Source: Kappaphycus alvarezii
Taxonomy: Eukaryota; Rhodophyta; Florideophyceae; Gigartinales; Solieriaceae
Assembly (NCBI GenBank): GCA_002205965.3
Contig: NADL03000672.1
Location: 310,001-374,000 of the forward strand
Reading direction: 5' to 3'
DNA length: 64,000 nucleotides
How positions within the stretch are numbered: position 1 is the stretch's first letter; the number at the start of each line of letters is the position of its first letter. Shown here one piece after another: positions 1 to 13,320 of this stretch. Position numbers and translations under genes: made by a program. The notes under the pieces were generated by a model. That model worked only from the letters and a program-made list of their open reading frames with translations. It searched no databases and was not told the origin of the DNA.

Positions 1-3000
1 ACTAGTATGTCAGTTCTTTGTGTTCAAAACAAATGGAAATAAAATTATGTGTAAATGGGGGTTCAGAACCCACATTACTGTTTTTGTTGTTCAAATTTTT
101 TAATATCTCATTCTGCCCCAGCAAATACAATAATATTTAACGCTCCAATAGTATCTTGATTTTTCGAAATTAAATTATTATCTCTTTTCGGAATCTTCAT
201 GGAGTTTCCCTTCTTCCTCAATATACTGCTGCAATTTTCATTACAATAGAAGATTCAATGAGGGAAATTAATTTTAGCAATAATTTTCAAATTGCATAAC
301 AATTGTTTGAAGATGTAAATACTGCCATGTAATGTTTGTGAAAGCTCTCCCCAAATAAATTATGACACATAAAAGGCTAGAAAAGTCAACATTATTGTAC
401 TTTGGGTCGATCTTGTAAAACATGGACCCTCTTTGGAAATAAAACCACCTGGGAAAGATATTGAGGATTTCTTGATGTACTGAACCAAAACACCTGATTA
501 TTCTGAAATTAGAGGGAATACATGCCAGAGCCAAAGAAGATATATGATGAGTTCAGCCAAACATGAAAGCCGCGGTTTGGTAATGAAATTTATAGCTTAT
601 TGAGTGCTGCAAAAGCAGTAAGCATTTTTTTGGTGAAATTTTATAGTGACAATTAATTTCGGGTTAAAAATGGGAAGAAAAGTTTTGCATAGTTTCCAGC
701 AAACATTGAAAGTAATTTTTGCTATAATTGCGGGGGTATTACAGTCAGATGGCCGTCTACGGGAAGCGGGATTATATCATTAACCACTGGTGATCGTAAT
801 TGCCGGTGATAATTATTTATTGTATTTGACCGTATAATGTAGCGATTTTTGAGTAGGTAGATATTTATTGGCTCACTTTAGGTATTTATTTGGAGTCTAA
901 AACTCCTGACTCGGTCTGTATATAAGTCCGCAGCCGACACCAACCGACAACAGAAATTATAAGGCACTTTTACCTGTGAATAATTCCTTAAGGATAAACT
1001 GATCTCGATTAGCCGACTCTAATGCGTAGGTTTCCACCTTATCGCTCTGTTTTCGGTCTTTCTCACTTTTTACCGCTCAGACTAGCGTCTGGGACGGACT
1101 ATCGTCCCTCCTGGTTTTGTGCCGCCGTTCATCCTTACCCTGCGTCCCCTCCATGGAGTCTTTTCGTACGTCGTTATCTACGGTTACGATTTTGCGCCAT
1201 CGAAGCATTCGATGATCTCCCTACCAATCATCGCGAGCGGGGGTTTATCCCACATAATGATTCCATTTATAATGAAATTTTACAGTGCCTCTAAAATCAT
1301 GACCCCTGAAAGCTAGCGGTAAAAATAGTTATAATTACGACATTTGAAGAGCTAGTTTCTTTTTTATCTTTTACGTTGAGTGCAATTGCCAGTTTAATCT
1401 GAGTAGCATTAATTATTTGTTTTGGACTTTAAAGAATCGTATATTTTGGGCATTTTTTCGGAATCTTCTCTCATTTTGATAGAGACAGTGATTTGATGTT
1501 TCCGAAAGCTGAAAATTACTCAGAAATATCTAATTTAACTAACAGGATTGAAATGAAACCTTGAGATTGAAATATTACTATTGCAAAGTATTTAAATTAT
1601 TACCGTATAATATTTTCTATAATTTATTCAATATTTCATGTACAAATTGATAAAAACAAAACTATTTGAATGAAGCACTTAATAAATACTTACACAGCAA
1701 TTAAAATAGACTTAATTTAAATTAGTAGAGTTCAGTCCAGAGTTTGCGACTATTGCTGTCATTCAAAAGGAATAATTAACCGTCTTTTAGTGTCTAGTCA
1801 TTATTCGTAGATTGTAGTTATTTTATTTCATTGAATTTTTGTTTAAAATTGAAATGGGGACCAAACTTTTTTCAAAAATAAAACTGAAGTTAAATTGCTG
1901 CTTTGAATCGCTCTAGATTGAAAAAATTTATGACCTAAAGGCAAACGGACTAAAAAACATCTTCATACATAAAATAAAAAGTTACCTTTAACTTTTCTAA
2001 AGTTTGCCGCTGCAAATATAATTTTAATCTTTAGAAGAGCCATGTAAACATTCTTTGCTATTGTGCAGATTTCATGCCTCCTATGCTGGGGACCGAAGAA
2101 TTACATCCATTTTGTCTTCTGACTAAAAATATTTTAGTGGAAGGATGCCTGGACCACTTCAAGGGTACGTTACTGTCTGAGAATTAGGGATATATACAGC
2201 TCCAAGGAAACTTTCGGATATTTCTCGGGAACAATTTTCCATAGAAAATATGGCAGAGTTTCCAAAACTTGAGGGCTAGGTTTCAATTGGAAAGTTTCGA
2301 TATGTTTCCGATTGTCGACTGATAACAGAAAGAATTTGAGGAAAATTTCGCTATCTTTTAAATTGCATGGTTTTCTTATTTGAAAATTTTACCTGTGTTT
2401 GAAAAAATACAGATATTTCCCTGCATCTGAAGAATACCCCGTTTATTGCTGAGAAGATGAAGTAAAAGAATATGTGTTTTCCAATTAATTATTTTTCATA
2501 TTTGGCGTCTACTTGAAAAAACCACAAATTTATCTATTTTTTTACTATAGTTTTACTGCAAGTTTTTGTAACTTTTTTGGAACCGAACGATAGCTGAAAT
2601 ACAAAAGTGTGTCATTAAGAAAAGAACCAAATACAGACATTTGATTCCAAATTAAACTAAAAACAGAAGGTATAATAGTTACTTGATACTGGAGTTGGAT
2701 TTTTCTTATTTAACAAAAAAATTAAATCCATACTGAGGTATCTTTTACTCCAGTCCGTTTCAAATACCTAATTATTTTTTAGGTCCTAGATCAAGTGTGA
2801 GACGTCCTGGCAAAACTTCTAAGCATGCAAGTGGAAAAAATCAGAGTTCCCCTCCAACGGCTTACAGAAAAAGTCGATATGATAGAATGAGTGTCCGAAA
2901 TGTCGAGATTACACTAAATCTGTATAGGTGTTACAGGAAAATTCTACATGACCCTTCACAGAAATGAGGCATAGAATTAATGATTTAGGTTTACCGAGAA

Positions 3001-6000
3001 AGATTGTATGTTAAAAGAGATTAGAATTTACTTCTTTAATTAGAATTCAAATGGGAGAATTATTATATTACCTAAAAATGTTTGAAATTATCAAGTAGTT
3101 GCCTACGAAATATTACTAACCATTTGTCCAGGACCCTCTCAATCTAACCTACTTTATTCATCATCCAAAAACTTCCAAATATAGCCTCCAGCTGTTTCAG
3201 AGAAATCCTTTGGTCATTCTCTCGAGCATCTCAGTGCATGATAAAAAATAATATTCCATAAGTTTCCAAACTATTACCATAAATATGCAACAAAAAACGA
3301 AATATTCAGCCATCACCCAGAGATTAATTTTGTCACATCTGTTACAGCAAATATTCTCCCAAATTTTACTGTTTCTCCAAATTATTCCCGGGGATGAAAA
3401 ATTGAATATTTGGCGTACATATATTGGCTGTAAAAGTAAAATTAAATTTGCTTATTTCAATATGAATAATATAGAGGATTGTTAGTATCTCGTTATTTTT
3501 ACTAAAAAGACATTTCGATATTGAACTACATATTTTTTGAGACAACGTAAAACATTTCGCAGAATGTAAATAAAAAATTGATGAGTAGGTTTAATGAAAA
3601 ATAGAGTCCAAAAAATGCACTGAAAAGCTTCGATCTGTCTGTGGTACAAAACAGAAGCTAAAAATTTGTACACAAAGGCCTCGAGAAGAGACCCAGTACC
3701 GTTGATTTCGCAAATGATTTCCTGGTACTATTATTAATGGGGACGATGTGCAGGGAGTGGGGAACATAGCAGATTAAGGAACCTAATTTATAGTTGTGGA
3801 CTTATACATCAAACACGAAATTTAATTCTTATTTTGTGTATCCCTATTTATGAAATTAAATGGCCATCTGAATTTTGCTATCAAAAAATTGATCTAGATA
3901 AACTCTTCAATGTGTATCTTGAATATCAAAAAGATGAGGCGCTGGAAAGAAGAACTTCTGTGGGTTGAAAATGTTACAAAATATCTTACTTTTTATACCG
4001 AGAAAAGAGAATATATCCGTAACTTCTGATGTTGCTACTGTGGTTGCAAAAATTAAGTCTTTTATGTGAATTTAGTTTCGGAGCTTTATTGTCTCCCCTA
4101 CGCGTACTTATAAAGTTTCGAATGTATACATTTAAGAAATCATTTAGATATATTATAAATCTCAGTAAAAAAGCAACTTATACAAAGAAGTAGTACATAG
4201 AGGAATATGAATCGTAATTTAAAGGGTTAATGGTTCTAAATATGCGTCAGATCAAGGCAATCATGAAAAGGAGAAAAAGATCCACGCGAAGCGATATTGC
4301 TCTTTTTTGAGATACATCATTTAAATAGTTTTTTAATTTTTCTCTAGTGCCAGCTATGAAAGAGACGCAAGTAAGTTTTCTACTTTTCTAGCATTGCTAC
4401 AGGAAGAAAATATATAGAGAGAAATTGAATATTTGGGTTCTCTATTTCAGGCCTAATTTAGTGCTTGAGTCCAGCGGGATCTACAGTTTTGTCCTTTTTG
4501 TCACGTAAATTTGATAAATTACCAAAGAAATGTTTACGTTGCCACTCTTCAGGTTCAAAGAACAATTGCAGCGCTTATTTCATAAATATTGCTCATAGAC
4601 AAGCTTTTAAAGTCAATTATTCATTCAGTGAGAATTGTTTCTGTTCCTGTCGTCTATTATACTGTAACAATAGTAGCAGGAATACTGAAAAGGATAGAAT
4701 TTTATGAAATTTGATTTCTATATTGATTGTTGACGGAAAGGGTTCTTGTACTCACTCGTATGTTGGTTATCTGAGTTCAAAGATTCACATAAATCGAGTG
4801 CTTTCCCGTTTAAAATATCCAAAGGTTTAACTGGGTCATAGCAGGTTGTCTTTGGGCAAAATAATTGGTGTAAATATGCTAATCAAAATTCAGAACTTGA
4901 TAATTACGAGTATATATTCATCGTAGAATATTGTTTTTGACGCTTTGCTTCATTTTATGACTTGATAAAGAGTATGAGTATTTGGAATTATGAAAGGCAC
5001 ATTTGCTTACTGACATGCTTTATGACATCTAAATTTATCTAAATTTATCTAAATTTTCAAACGCACCCACCTCGGAAAAGAGATAAAAAGCGAATTAAAT
5101 AGAAAAAAAACATACTGAGTCCCCATGTAATTCAGATAGGTCAGCATTTTCAGACTTTCCCAAGAAAAATAACATGAGCAGCGCTATTTATCATGTCACT
5201 AGCAGCTCAATCAATAATTGACATCCTATATTAAACTTAATATTTCGAAAAGTCCTTTGTGTTCCGAAGTTGTTAGGGTATCATTCACATCTTATTTAAT
5301 TTACATCTATTCCACAGATTTAGTGTTTTCAATTGCTTGACCTTAAAAAGATTAATATTACTATTCATTAAGTTCACAGTCGCCTACATTCTCGTATTCA
5401 TCTCATCTACCGCTTTCAGGATTCTTTTTTGTTCTACTATTTCTGCAAATTTCATTTTACTCTTAGTACTGCAATTCATTCTACTACAATCTTAATGCTC
5501 GAGTTCTACCAGAAATACTAAAGAAAAATGTAAAGTTAACCACAGATATCAATACTTACGCAGTCTTGAAAGTAGCATTCTTCGAGAGTTGCACAGGAGA
5601 AGTACAAAAGTACTACGAAAACCACCAAGCGTTGAAATTTGGTCTATGCATATGACAAATACTGGATTTTCCTGAAGTAATGGACTATATTTCAGTAAAA
5701 GCCCAGATCCTCTGAAAAAAAAGATTTTGACTGAGTCGGAGACCTTGCTTTCAATGTTTGGTATTCCAGTGATATCTGACGTTTTGAGAGACCAATGAAA
5801 TTTGAATTTATTGATAAACTAACAGTTTAATTTAATTTTGACAGACACACACAAATCTTGCTACAAATTATGCTGGGAGGACTCTTGGCTCTTTCAGATT
5901 GTTGTTCGGAGAAGATCTAGAACGAGATAAACTATCCTCCTTAATATATCAACCTTGTCTGAACTTCATTACTTGGAATGCTGTCTAAAATTAAGACGAT

Positions 6001-9000
6001 ATCGCTGGAAAGTCTTATACAGTACTAAAGTTTAAAATCTTCTCCTGTCGTTTTCCTAATATATTTAGAATTAATAATAGATTAATATCATCTTCTTCAA
6101 AAGAACTAATACCATAGTATTCAGTGCGTTTCTGGAGGAGTTTTGGCCATTTTGAGTGGACCGACTGCGAAACGGCGAGAAAAAGGGCTCCGATATCGCT
6201 GCAATAAATAACAGGAATTGTCAAAAAAAAATTTCATAGCTTCTGCGAGAGAGATTCTTTTAATACTGATTCGTTCTATATATTTGTGGTGCAATAGACC
6301 AAAAGTAATGTCAACAGCGAAAAAGCATAAAACGAACACCATAAAATTTAATAAAGTGGTATAGCTTTAAGTGCATCTCTTATCGAAAAAAATCTCAGAT
6401 TATATCAAATATTTAACTTGCTGAGTTCAAAGAAATATTAACTCCAAAAAAACTTGGAACAGTACGAAGAAGAAACGGTTTAGAAAGAATAGTTCGAAGA
6501 AATATAGCGAACTATTCGGGAATTTATATTATGTTTTACATTCGTAGATGAAATGTTTAGGCCGGTACTTGGAAAATATATGCTTCGGATTGCTCAGTAG
6601 GTTCCTTTATTTTTAGATTATTTCTCTACTCACCATTATTACTCAAAATAGACCTATTTTTCCTAACAAGGTGGATTTAGAAGGGTAAAAACTGGACTAT
6701 AGGACTTTTAAAAACGTTTAGACTCATTATAATTCATATCTAGGGCGTTTTCCCTGACTTCGCACTTATCTTATAGCCATGCGATAAGGAAGCTAATGGC
6801 AACGATCGGTGGATTTATGAAATTATTTATATCCTTCCTTTGTATTCTGACAGCTTTTTGGAACATGTGAGGTAAGCGAAATTAGAACCCATATTAATGA
6901 CCAAACGAATAGAATCCTTAGTAGCTTGGTCACTTCCTTCAAACCGTATTTATTTTGATCAGCAGTTTTATTAACATCTTGGTTCGGAGTAATTTTCACT
7001 TCCATTTCCGCCAATACTAACGCTTTCAACAAAAAGTTGATAAATGTTACAAAAATGTGCACTCAATCAAATAGCATACCTATTTTTCTGGCGTACATCC
7101 CTATTATGCTGATACATCGAAAGAAGAACTAAGTTCAGTAATCAAGGAATCCCTAATTTATTTTCCTACATTCAGATCCTTTAAAGTGCGAAAGATTCAC
7201 GATTTCATTAGAATTAAAAACTTAAATACATCTCTTTAAGGAGGTTCAGGGGATTTTAGCTTCCTCTTTGCTTATTTTCGGTACAAAAATCAAATGAATT
7301 CTAATTAATCGCTCAGATACACAGAAAGAGTTGCATGGAAGATAGAAAAAATGTGTACTACATGCATCCTTACACAAAAAGCATTATATCCAAAAAATAC
7401 AGAAATTTTCTAGTGAATTCTGTTATCAGTCATGCAATATATACCGGAGTAGGAGACCATAAACACCTTGGAAGCTGCATTCGTATTTTTGCGTTTCAAC
7501 ATAATCTTTGTCTTACCTAATTTTTATAGAGAGAAGAAATGCCTCTTTTGTCTGTAATATCAGACTTTGACGATATATTTTGGATTACTTTCGATAGCGT
7601 TGCCAAATTTAATGCATCGTAGTTCATATGGAGCTCCGATTAATTTTAACAACCTTTTATATCTTTGTAAGCTAGAAGTATATCTTCACTCGAAAAAACA
7701 TGTAAATAAGCTTTTTGCTCTGCCGTTATAGAACTTTGGAATTCTAGTCAACCAGATTTGGAGTAATATATCAATATTTATAGGACGAATATGGCGCTAA
7801 AATACTCTTTAGCAATATAAAAGGGAACATAGCGTATATTAAAACAGTCAATGCGAATATAAGAATATATAGATTAGTGGATAAATTTTCAAAGAAAGGA
7901 TTCTATTTTTTTGAGGAGAATGTAGATATTGATAATGAATAAAATTTTTCAACGGTTAAAGAGAACGTTTTCTATTTAATTTGTATTGAAAGGAACCTTG
8001 TCTATTTCATCAAGGGTTCTGCACATCTTTAAGCTGTTTCATACGCATCAAATGCTCAGAAACAAAACTTTTCTGTATTTATATTATAAATGAAAGATAT
8101 ATATGCGATTCTCGAAAAAAGCCCAACTTATCGTTTATTATAACTTTTTGACTGTTGTACTGTGGTTGTTATCTAATAAAGTGCCTTAAGTGTCTTTGTA
8201 GGGTTAAGTGTCTCGTAGCGTTTCAATTTTCTTGCCGGAACATTAATTCACCTAAGCAAAGGTCTTCTGTGAGAAAAAGGACGCATATGGGGAGCTATTT
8301 TAGTCTTACCAGTTTTTTCTGCTCAAAATTTGAGGTGATAACTGCCCATAATGTTATCCGATATGGGTTTATTAATAATGATGTCAACGAAATGTTAGTG
8401 CGTCATATATACTTTGTTGCAGGGTACAGGGTTGAATTTTCCTACGCCGAAGGATATTAAGGCCGAAGAAAAGTAAAGTCGAAGCTAATTAATACTTTAA
8501 AGACTGTTTTATTCGCGAATAACTGTATATATGTTTTTGGTGAACGGAAGCCAGTTAATTTCGGAAAAAATGTTTAGATCCGTACGATAGATTTTATTTC
8601 TTTGGGCTTCATTAGATACCTTAAAAGGGTAAAGTTTTGAAGAAAATATAAGTTTTAGCTCTTATCAATAAAGTACGCCGCTGGATTTTCCATAGTCTAG
8701 AAAAAGCACAAATAAAATTCCCTACGACACAAAAACACAACGAAGGACAGGGGAAAGTACCCGATCCTCCCGCAAATAGTTTCGCTACTTTGGTGAAAGT
8801 AATAACAATAGCTATTGCTAGATATTAACTTCTAAAGTGCTGTAAAAGGTTAAGATTATGTTAAGATTTTTGTAGAATTCCAGAAGCTTTTTGTATTGAT
8901 ATTCCATACTATGATGTACTTAACTACCATAAATATCTCGGATACTTGTAAAGTCTAATTCACTCCGAATCTAAACAGCAACAGGTCACAAAAAAGGAAC

Positions 9001-9400
9001 GGATTTCCGCTTCTCCCCATCTAACATAGTAATAGTTGATAGATCTAAAATACCACCGAATAATCAAGCTTAGCGTTTAATTACAGGAACAGTAGAGAAA
9101 TACTTTTGGAAAATAACAAATTAAATCCCCTGCGAAAGAGTTAGATCGACCCGGCGAATAATACTGAAGAGGATACCGCAAATCCCGCACGAGATTACTC
9201 CAAGAGACATCTTCCCAATCAGTCCCCCGAATAATTTAAAGAGTTGTTTTAAATCTGTATTGAGGGAGAATTAATGTGTATATACCGACATTATGATCTT
9301 CGGCAGATCACCATATCACCCAGAAGGTATAATATTGACTGTATGATTATAAAGCGACTAAATTAAAGCTTTATTCATCTTTTTCACTTAATACGTGAAC
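1..9400. other. AT-rich region without supported genes
   Basis: This stretch is visibly AT-rich, with frequent stops in all frames and only short open frames (the longest about 100 codons, at 8155-8460) that resemble no family I know. Apart from the GC-richer island near 0.7-1.3 kb, which is listed separately, I see no gene, RNA gene or clear repeat. It could be intergenic DNA or very old decayed transposon sequence. Confidence 0.5.
720..1341 (+). repeat. LTR-like GC-richer island (possible solo LTR)
   Basis: The island is GC-richer than its surroundings. It contains a TATA-like TGTATATAAGTCC near 918-930, about 100 bases upstream of the GC-rich part. The TATAAGTC core resembles the TATA region of the copia-C LTR (near 35508). 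The heptamer TATAATT occurs on both flanks (near 724 and 1331), as a target duplication might. The 90-codon open frame from 1022 has no recognisable domain. A solo LTR is an inference; a promoter or chance composition is possible. Confidence 0.22.
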
Positions 9401-9498
9401 AGAAACACGCTTTACAGGTGAACTATTAAATTGATCCCAGTGTCTACATATGATTTCCTGAAGGTATCCACTTAGCTGGAAATCGCACCAAATAACAT

Positions 9499-10104
9499 CT
9501 AAATTAAATGTTTGACCAGTAAGAGATGCCTTTTTTCTTTCAGTTCATTAAACCTACGAATAAAACGAGCACACAGACTCATATACGACCTCTTCCCATT
9601 ATTTTGCAAACAACCAGTTGAGGTGATCCACGCGTTCCTCCTAACACATCCAGCTTTGTAAGCCTCCAAATGCTTCTTACAAATATACTTCATATTCTAC
9701 AAAGCTATCTGCAGGCTGCACAGGATCGGTGTCATTTGGCGGAAACTTGTGAACGCGAGTGTCCAGAAATTTGCGGCAGTCTAACGCATAATCACTGAGT
9801 TTATGACCAGCACAGCTATCCATAAAGAGCTGGCTTTCGCTTCCAGCCTTCTTCTGTATTTCACTACACTCCTTCAGCCAAGAACTACAAACTGCTGACT
9901 CCATCCAACCATTTGGTTGGGAACTGTAACAAAAACTATCAATACCATCAGGAAAACCCCAATAGGATACGAGCGGACAAAATTGTGGAGAAATGTGAAA
10001 TGAACCTTTACTTTGGCGTTCAATCCACTGGAAATGTGAACAGACATTGTCAGGTAATCCAGTTGGAAACCAGTATCCGTTCTGATAAAGAGTTGACATG
10101 ACAT
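9499..10104 (-). pseudogene. pogo/Tigger-type DDE transposase fragment, frameshifted
   Basis: The protein read from 10099 shows the C-terminal half of a Tc1/mariner-superfamily pogo-type transposase (DDE_1). It has NGWMES (residues 63-68), LFMDSCAGHK (91-100) with the catalytic Asp in the usual [LD]-N/S-C-x-x-H context, and FPPNDTDPVQPAD (119-131), matching the family's LPPNTTSxxQPxD block with its last acidic residue. The frame stops near 9677, and the next frame (9693 to 9499) continues with the expected basic, Trp-containing helix region, so a one-base shift breaks the gene at about 9680-9690. The N-terminal DNA-binding half is not visible upstream. It is a decayed mobile-element relic, not a host gene. 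No terminal inverted repeats were identified. Confidence 0.68.
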
Positions 10105-10899
10105 CGACTTGTCATTTTTTACAGATGTAGCCGAATCATTCTTTGATAAGTTGATATCTGATGTGGTGGGTGTTTTTGTTGTTTATGGTAGATCAAGGGA
10201 AAAAGTTGACCTGTGGTTTTCAACTGACTGCAAAAGGCCATCAAGGGGACCATCAGTTGGCATGTTGGTTGCTTACTTCTCTGTGCGGGTTCGGAAGCTC
10301 TTTAATACTTAAAAATTGAAAGCCTCAGCTTCTCTTTATGCCCTTCAGGATTAGCTTGTTGTGTCTATGCTGTGATGAATCGGTATGTTTTTTCCTGGTG
10401 CACTTTTAATTCGGTTTATAAAGGTACGAAAACAACGGTATCATTGTTTTGGGTTGAGTTTAACGGATTGATATTAATAACTTTCCATGAAAATGGATTC
10501 CCTCCGAGGGTGCAGACAAGAGAAAAGGATATTGTTAGATCAGGAACGCAAGGTAGAGCTAATAAGAATCGACTCGAGCAGAGCCAACAGAATCCTAAAC
10601 GGAATCAAAAGGCCCTACAGTACGAGAATACGTTGGTTTGAAGCCGGAAACCAAGTTCCAGTTGCGTATTGACAGGCTTCTATTGTAGAGAAGTGGTCAG
10701 CCTCTAAACCATTGCTCTATCGGCCCTGCGAGTTCATTAGAGCCCGTCATCAGTGGTATTTTCTGAAATCTGGGAAAGGAAGATTTACCCGCAGCGCGAT
10801 CTACGCAAAATGGTCGGTGAAAATACATCAAGGGCAACAACCATTGGGTAGCCAAGTCCATCTCAAACTGAGTATGAAGCCCTCTCCTGTCTCTTTCTT
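10105..10899. other. no supported gene; possible 5' part of decayed transposon
   Basis: Only short open frames occur here (up to 89 codons). On the minus strand this would be the upstream half of the pogo-type transposase, but I cannot see a CENP-B-like helix-turn-helix in any frame. Confidence 0.35.
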
Positions 10900-11590
10900 T
10901 CCCTTTCCTTCACCCTTTTCCTTGCTTTATTGACCCTCGTTTCTTCTTTGGTGCTCCTATGGATATATCTCTCGAGGTAGTCGTAGAAGGTGCGAGCAAT
11001 TCCTGGGAGCCAGCAGCTAGGGGTTTGGAACCCTTTGCAGCGACTCCTTTCCCCGTCCGACCTGTACTGATAGGCGAGTGCTTCGAGACAAACCTCGTTG
11101 TTTTGTCGAAAAGAGGAGGCGTGTCGGGTCTCGATGTTGATTGGGCGCGTATCAAAACTGAAGCCAAGAGTTTAAGTAGTGGTGAGGTTGTAACCATCAA
11201 AGAACACCAGAAGATTGGCGGTCAAGTGTGTAGCGGGGCTGTGACAAAGGAAAGATAATCTTGATCACTGTAAGCACAATTATTGAAAGGTAAGTTGTAA
11301 TAGTTGGGCTTACAACGGGAATTGTACAAACACACATACAATAGGAAAGTACTGAACGGGAGAGAACTCGAAAAGGGAAAGAAAGGGAAAAAACAAGCGG
11401 CAATTGGTGTTGCGACCCCACCTGAGAGGCAAAAACAAAACACCGTTCCAGTGCACTGTCTGACCGACTATTAAAGTTAAAACCTATCGTAACTAGATTG
11501 TCCACATCGGTAACGTGCAGTTGAGTGGTGCAGGCTGCACAGAGCACGATAATGAGCGTAGTAAATAGTTTTGAGACCATGCCAACTATC
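10900..11590 (-). pseudogene. truncated gag-start of a copia-A-family element
   Basis: Two short minus-strand frames (11197-11580 and 10910-11200) lie immediately downstream, on the minus strand, of an LTR-leader sequence repeated at copia-A. The start of the first frame (MVSKLF..., with a hydrophobic stretch) aligns with the corresponding position of copia-A near 19030 in both DNA and protein. I therefore read it as the beginning of gag of a second, 5'-only copy of the same family. The Lys/Arg-rich block at the end of the second frame (APKKKRG) fits a gag basic region but is not diagnostic. The hydrophobic start could be mistaken for a signal peptide. The copy is cut off near 10.9 kb and contains no pol. 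Confidence 0.4.
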
Positions 11591-11830
11591 AGGGAGCACC
11601 AAGCTCGAAAAGGGAGGAAATTTCAGAGTATGTGTTGGAAGCAAAGAGAAAGAGCATGAAGGTACCTGATTCCTTGTTTTTCTCTTTTCTCCCAGAGTCT
11701 GGGGTCACCAGGCACTATGTCTGCCGCTTGAATATACTCTGAGGAAGGCGGGAGATGCGCGCACCGCCGGGGCTTTCAGGATACTTCCCACGTGTGTCCT
11801 AAATTACACGAAACATCCCCCATTGGCCTG
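11586..11830 (-). repeat. LTR/leader repeat of copia-A family (copy 1)
   Basis: Bases from about 11586 to 11725 match 19050-19190, sharing for example CTCGAAAAGGGAGGAAA and GGCATGAAGGTACC-like blocks. Bases 11748-11815 match 20498-20565 around GGGAGATGCGCGCACCGC and ACGTGTGYCCTAAATTACA. In this copy the two blocks are adjacent. In the second copy they are separated by about 1.3 kb, so this copy shows the uninterrupted state. The exact LTR ends are not fixed. Confidence 0.6.
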
Positions 11831-12162
11831 TAGCACAGGCCAAACATTGTCGCCGACCGTGCTGGCGCGCCCGTCATGGTGCGTTGGTCGTGCATCGTCC
11901 GCGTCAACTCAGCATTACAGCTAGGTGCATCTACTTGTCGATATAAATGCGGAATGCAGGCAGTTCTGATGGGTACACACCGCCTTGCTTGTCAACGACG
12001 ACATTACTTTTTGCCGAAACCGACCCTTTACTTCCTTTTCAAACTAAAAAAGCTTGTAATTGTGTACCGCACCAACTAATTATGTCAGCTTACATCTAGA
12101 AGGACTCTATTTGTCCAACCTACTGTGCACAACAGCAATCTACGCCCACCCAAACTTCAATA

Positions 12163-12543
12163 ATGGAAACAAAGCCCTGTGCGTCTCCTCTTTCCTCTGG
12201 GACTGGGGAGGGAACTGGCTCAACTCGAAACCGAAATAGGCAGGACACGCAAGTGCTGAGGCTTAAAGAGTGGGTGCATGGGAAGATTCGTCAGGTAAGA
12301 GCATTGGAATTGACTGAAGACGGACCCGTAAAGATGGATCACTCGAGAGGAAAGATCGAAGAAGAGTCCGCGAGCATATTTAGCAGATTCCAGATCAAGT
12401 TAAGATGTGCTGATTGGATCTGGGTCTGGATGGAAGATAGGGTTTTCGAAAGGTTGGGCAACAAATGGATGACAACTCTTGGGTTGTTGGACGGCGAGGT
12501 AGCAGTCTGCAACAATATGCTAGCCGACTTAACAGAATACTAA
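12163..12543 (+). CDS. hypothetical protein, 126 residues, unrecognised
   Basis: This open frame has an ATG at 12163 and ends at 12543. It encodes a charged, Trp-containing protein with no motif I recognise: a Gly/Ser/Thr-rich N-terminus, a basic middle section, then a region with WIWVWMEDRVFERLGNKW near residues 85-102. It lies between decayed copia copies in a GC-richer patch, so it may be a gag fragment of an unseen element rather than a host gene. No paralogue was noticed in this window. Confidence 0.25.
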   Translation: METKPCASPLSSGTGEGTGSTRNRNRQDTQVLRLKEWVHGKIRQVRALELTEDGPVKMDHSRGKIEEESASIFSRFQIKLRCADWIWVWMEDRVFERLGNKWMTTLGLLDGEVAVCNNMLADLTEY

Positions 12544-12841
12544 GTCCAGCTTGTCGCGCTACTGCTTGATCGATGCTCTAGGGAGTTAAATTGAGTCAGA
12601 CGTAGAAGATAGCTATGGGGTGCCGACTGTAGTGTAGTGGCAAAAGTGCCTCCGATAGGTGCTCAACCCGCGGGGTATTTGAAGGAAAGTGAGGCGACAG
12701 ATTTACCCGCCGAGTACGGTCGATGTCATCCGCATGGCAATACACATGGCGAGCGCATGGCTGTACTGTACAGTGCACCTGGGTGAGGAATTCGAACGGT
12801 CTTTACAGTCCTGTTGTTAGCTTACAGTAAGGGTTTTAGTG

Positions 12842-13320
12842 TAATGCGTATTATTTTAATAAGAAATTGGTACCCCTGTGCCACGGACTATTGGGGTCTG
12901 GGCCGGGACCAATCGGACTCCGGGCGGACTTAGCAGATATTTAACTGCAACCTCCGTCTCGGTGCCCGTCAAGTAAAAGGCAAGCACCCTTTACCTCTTG
13001 GAGTACCCTTCAACTTTACTACTACCCTTTTCCTTTAACTGTTTACTCTGTGCGGTTTATCCCTTTTGGATTCTATCGCGCCGTCGTCGACACCGCGTAT
13101 CTCCCTTGACTGCGGTCCGGTAAGCTCGTCCCGAGAGTAAGCCAGACTCTTCCTTGTGCTCCCGTTATCCGTCCGTTCGGTGGTCCCTCGTAGGTAGAAG
13201 ACCTCTACCTACAACGATCTACCGAGCTATTGAGATCCTCGCGTTACCGACCGGAGACGTCTGGAAAGTAACAAGAGTGAACCCTTACGGTATTATACCT
13301 CACTGACGACCAAATTTTCC
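12842..13320. repeat. GC-rich LTR-like block next to copia-A
   Basis: This non-coding GC-richer block resembles the style of the 0.9-1.3 kb island: pyrimidine-rich, with ATATTTAACTGC followed by short GC-rich segments. It lies about 0.7 kb beyond the 3' end of copia-A (minus strand), where a 3' LTR could sit. However, I could not align it with the family's 5' LTR-leader blocks, so it may belong to another element. Confidence 0.2.

Noticed and set aside
8155-8460. 101-codon open frame in the AT-rich left region
   Set aside because: No ATG at the start of the frame, no recognisable domain, Cys-rich only at one end, no paralogue in the window; consistent with chance.
11197-11580. Possible secreted small protein (hydrophobic N-terminus on the minus strand)
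   Set aside because: The same start region recurs at copia-A just after the LTR leader, so it is better explained as a gag start.
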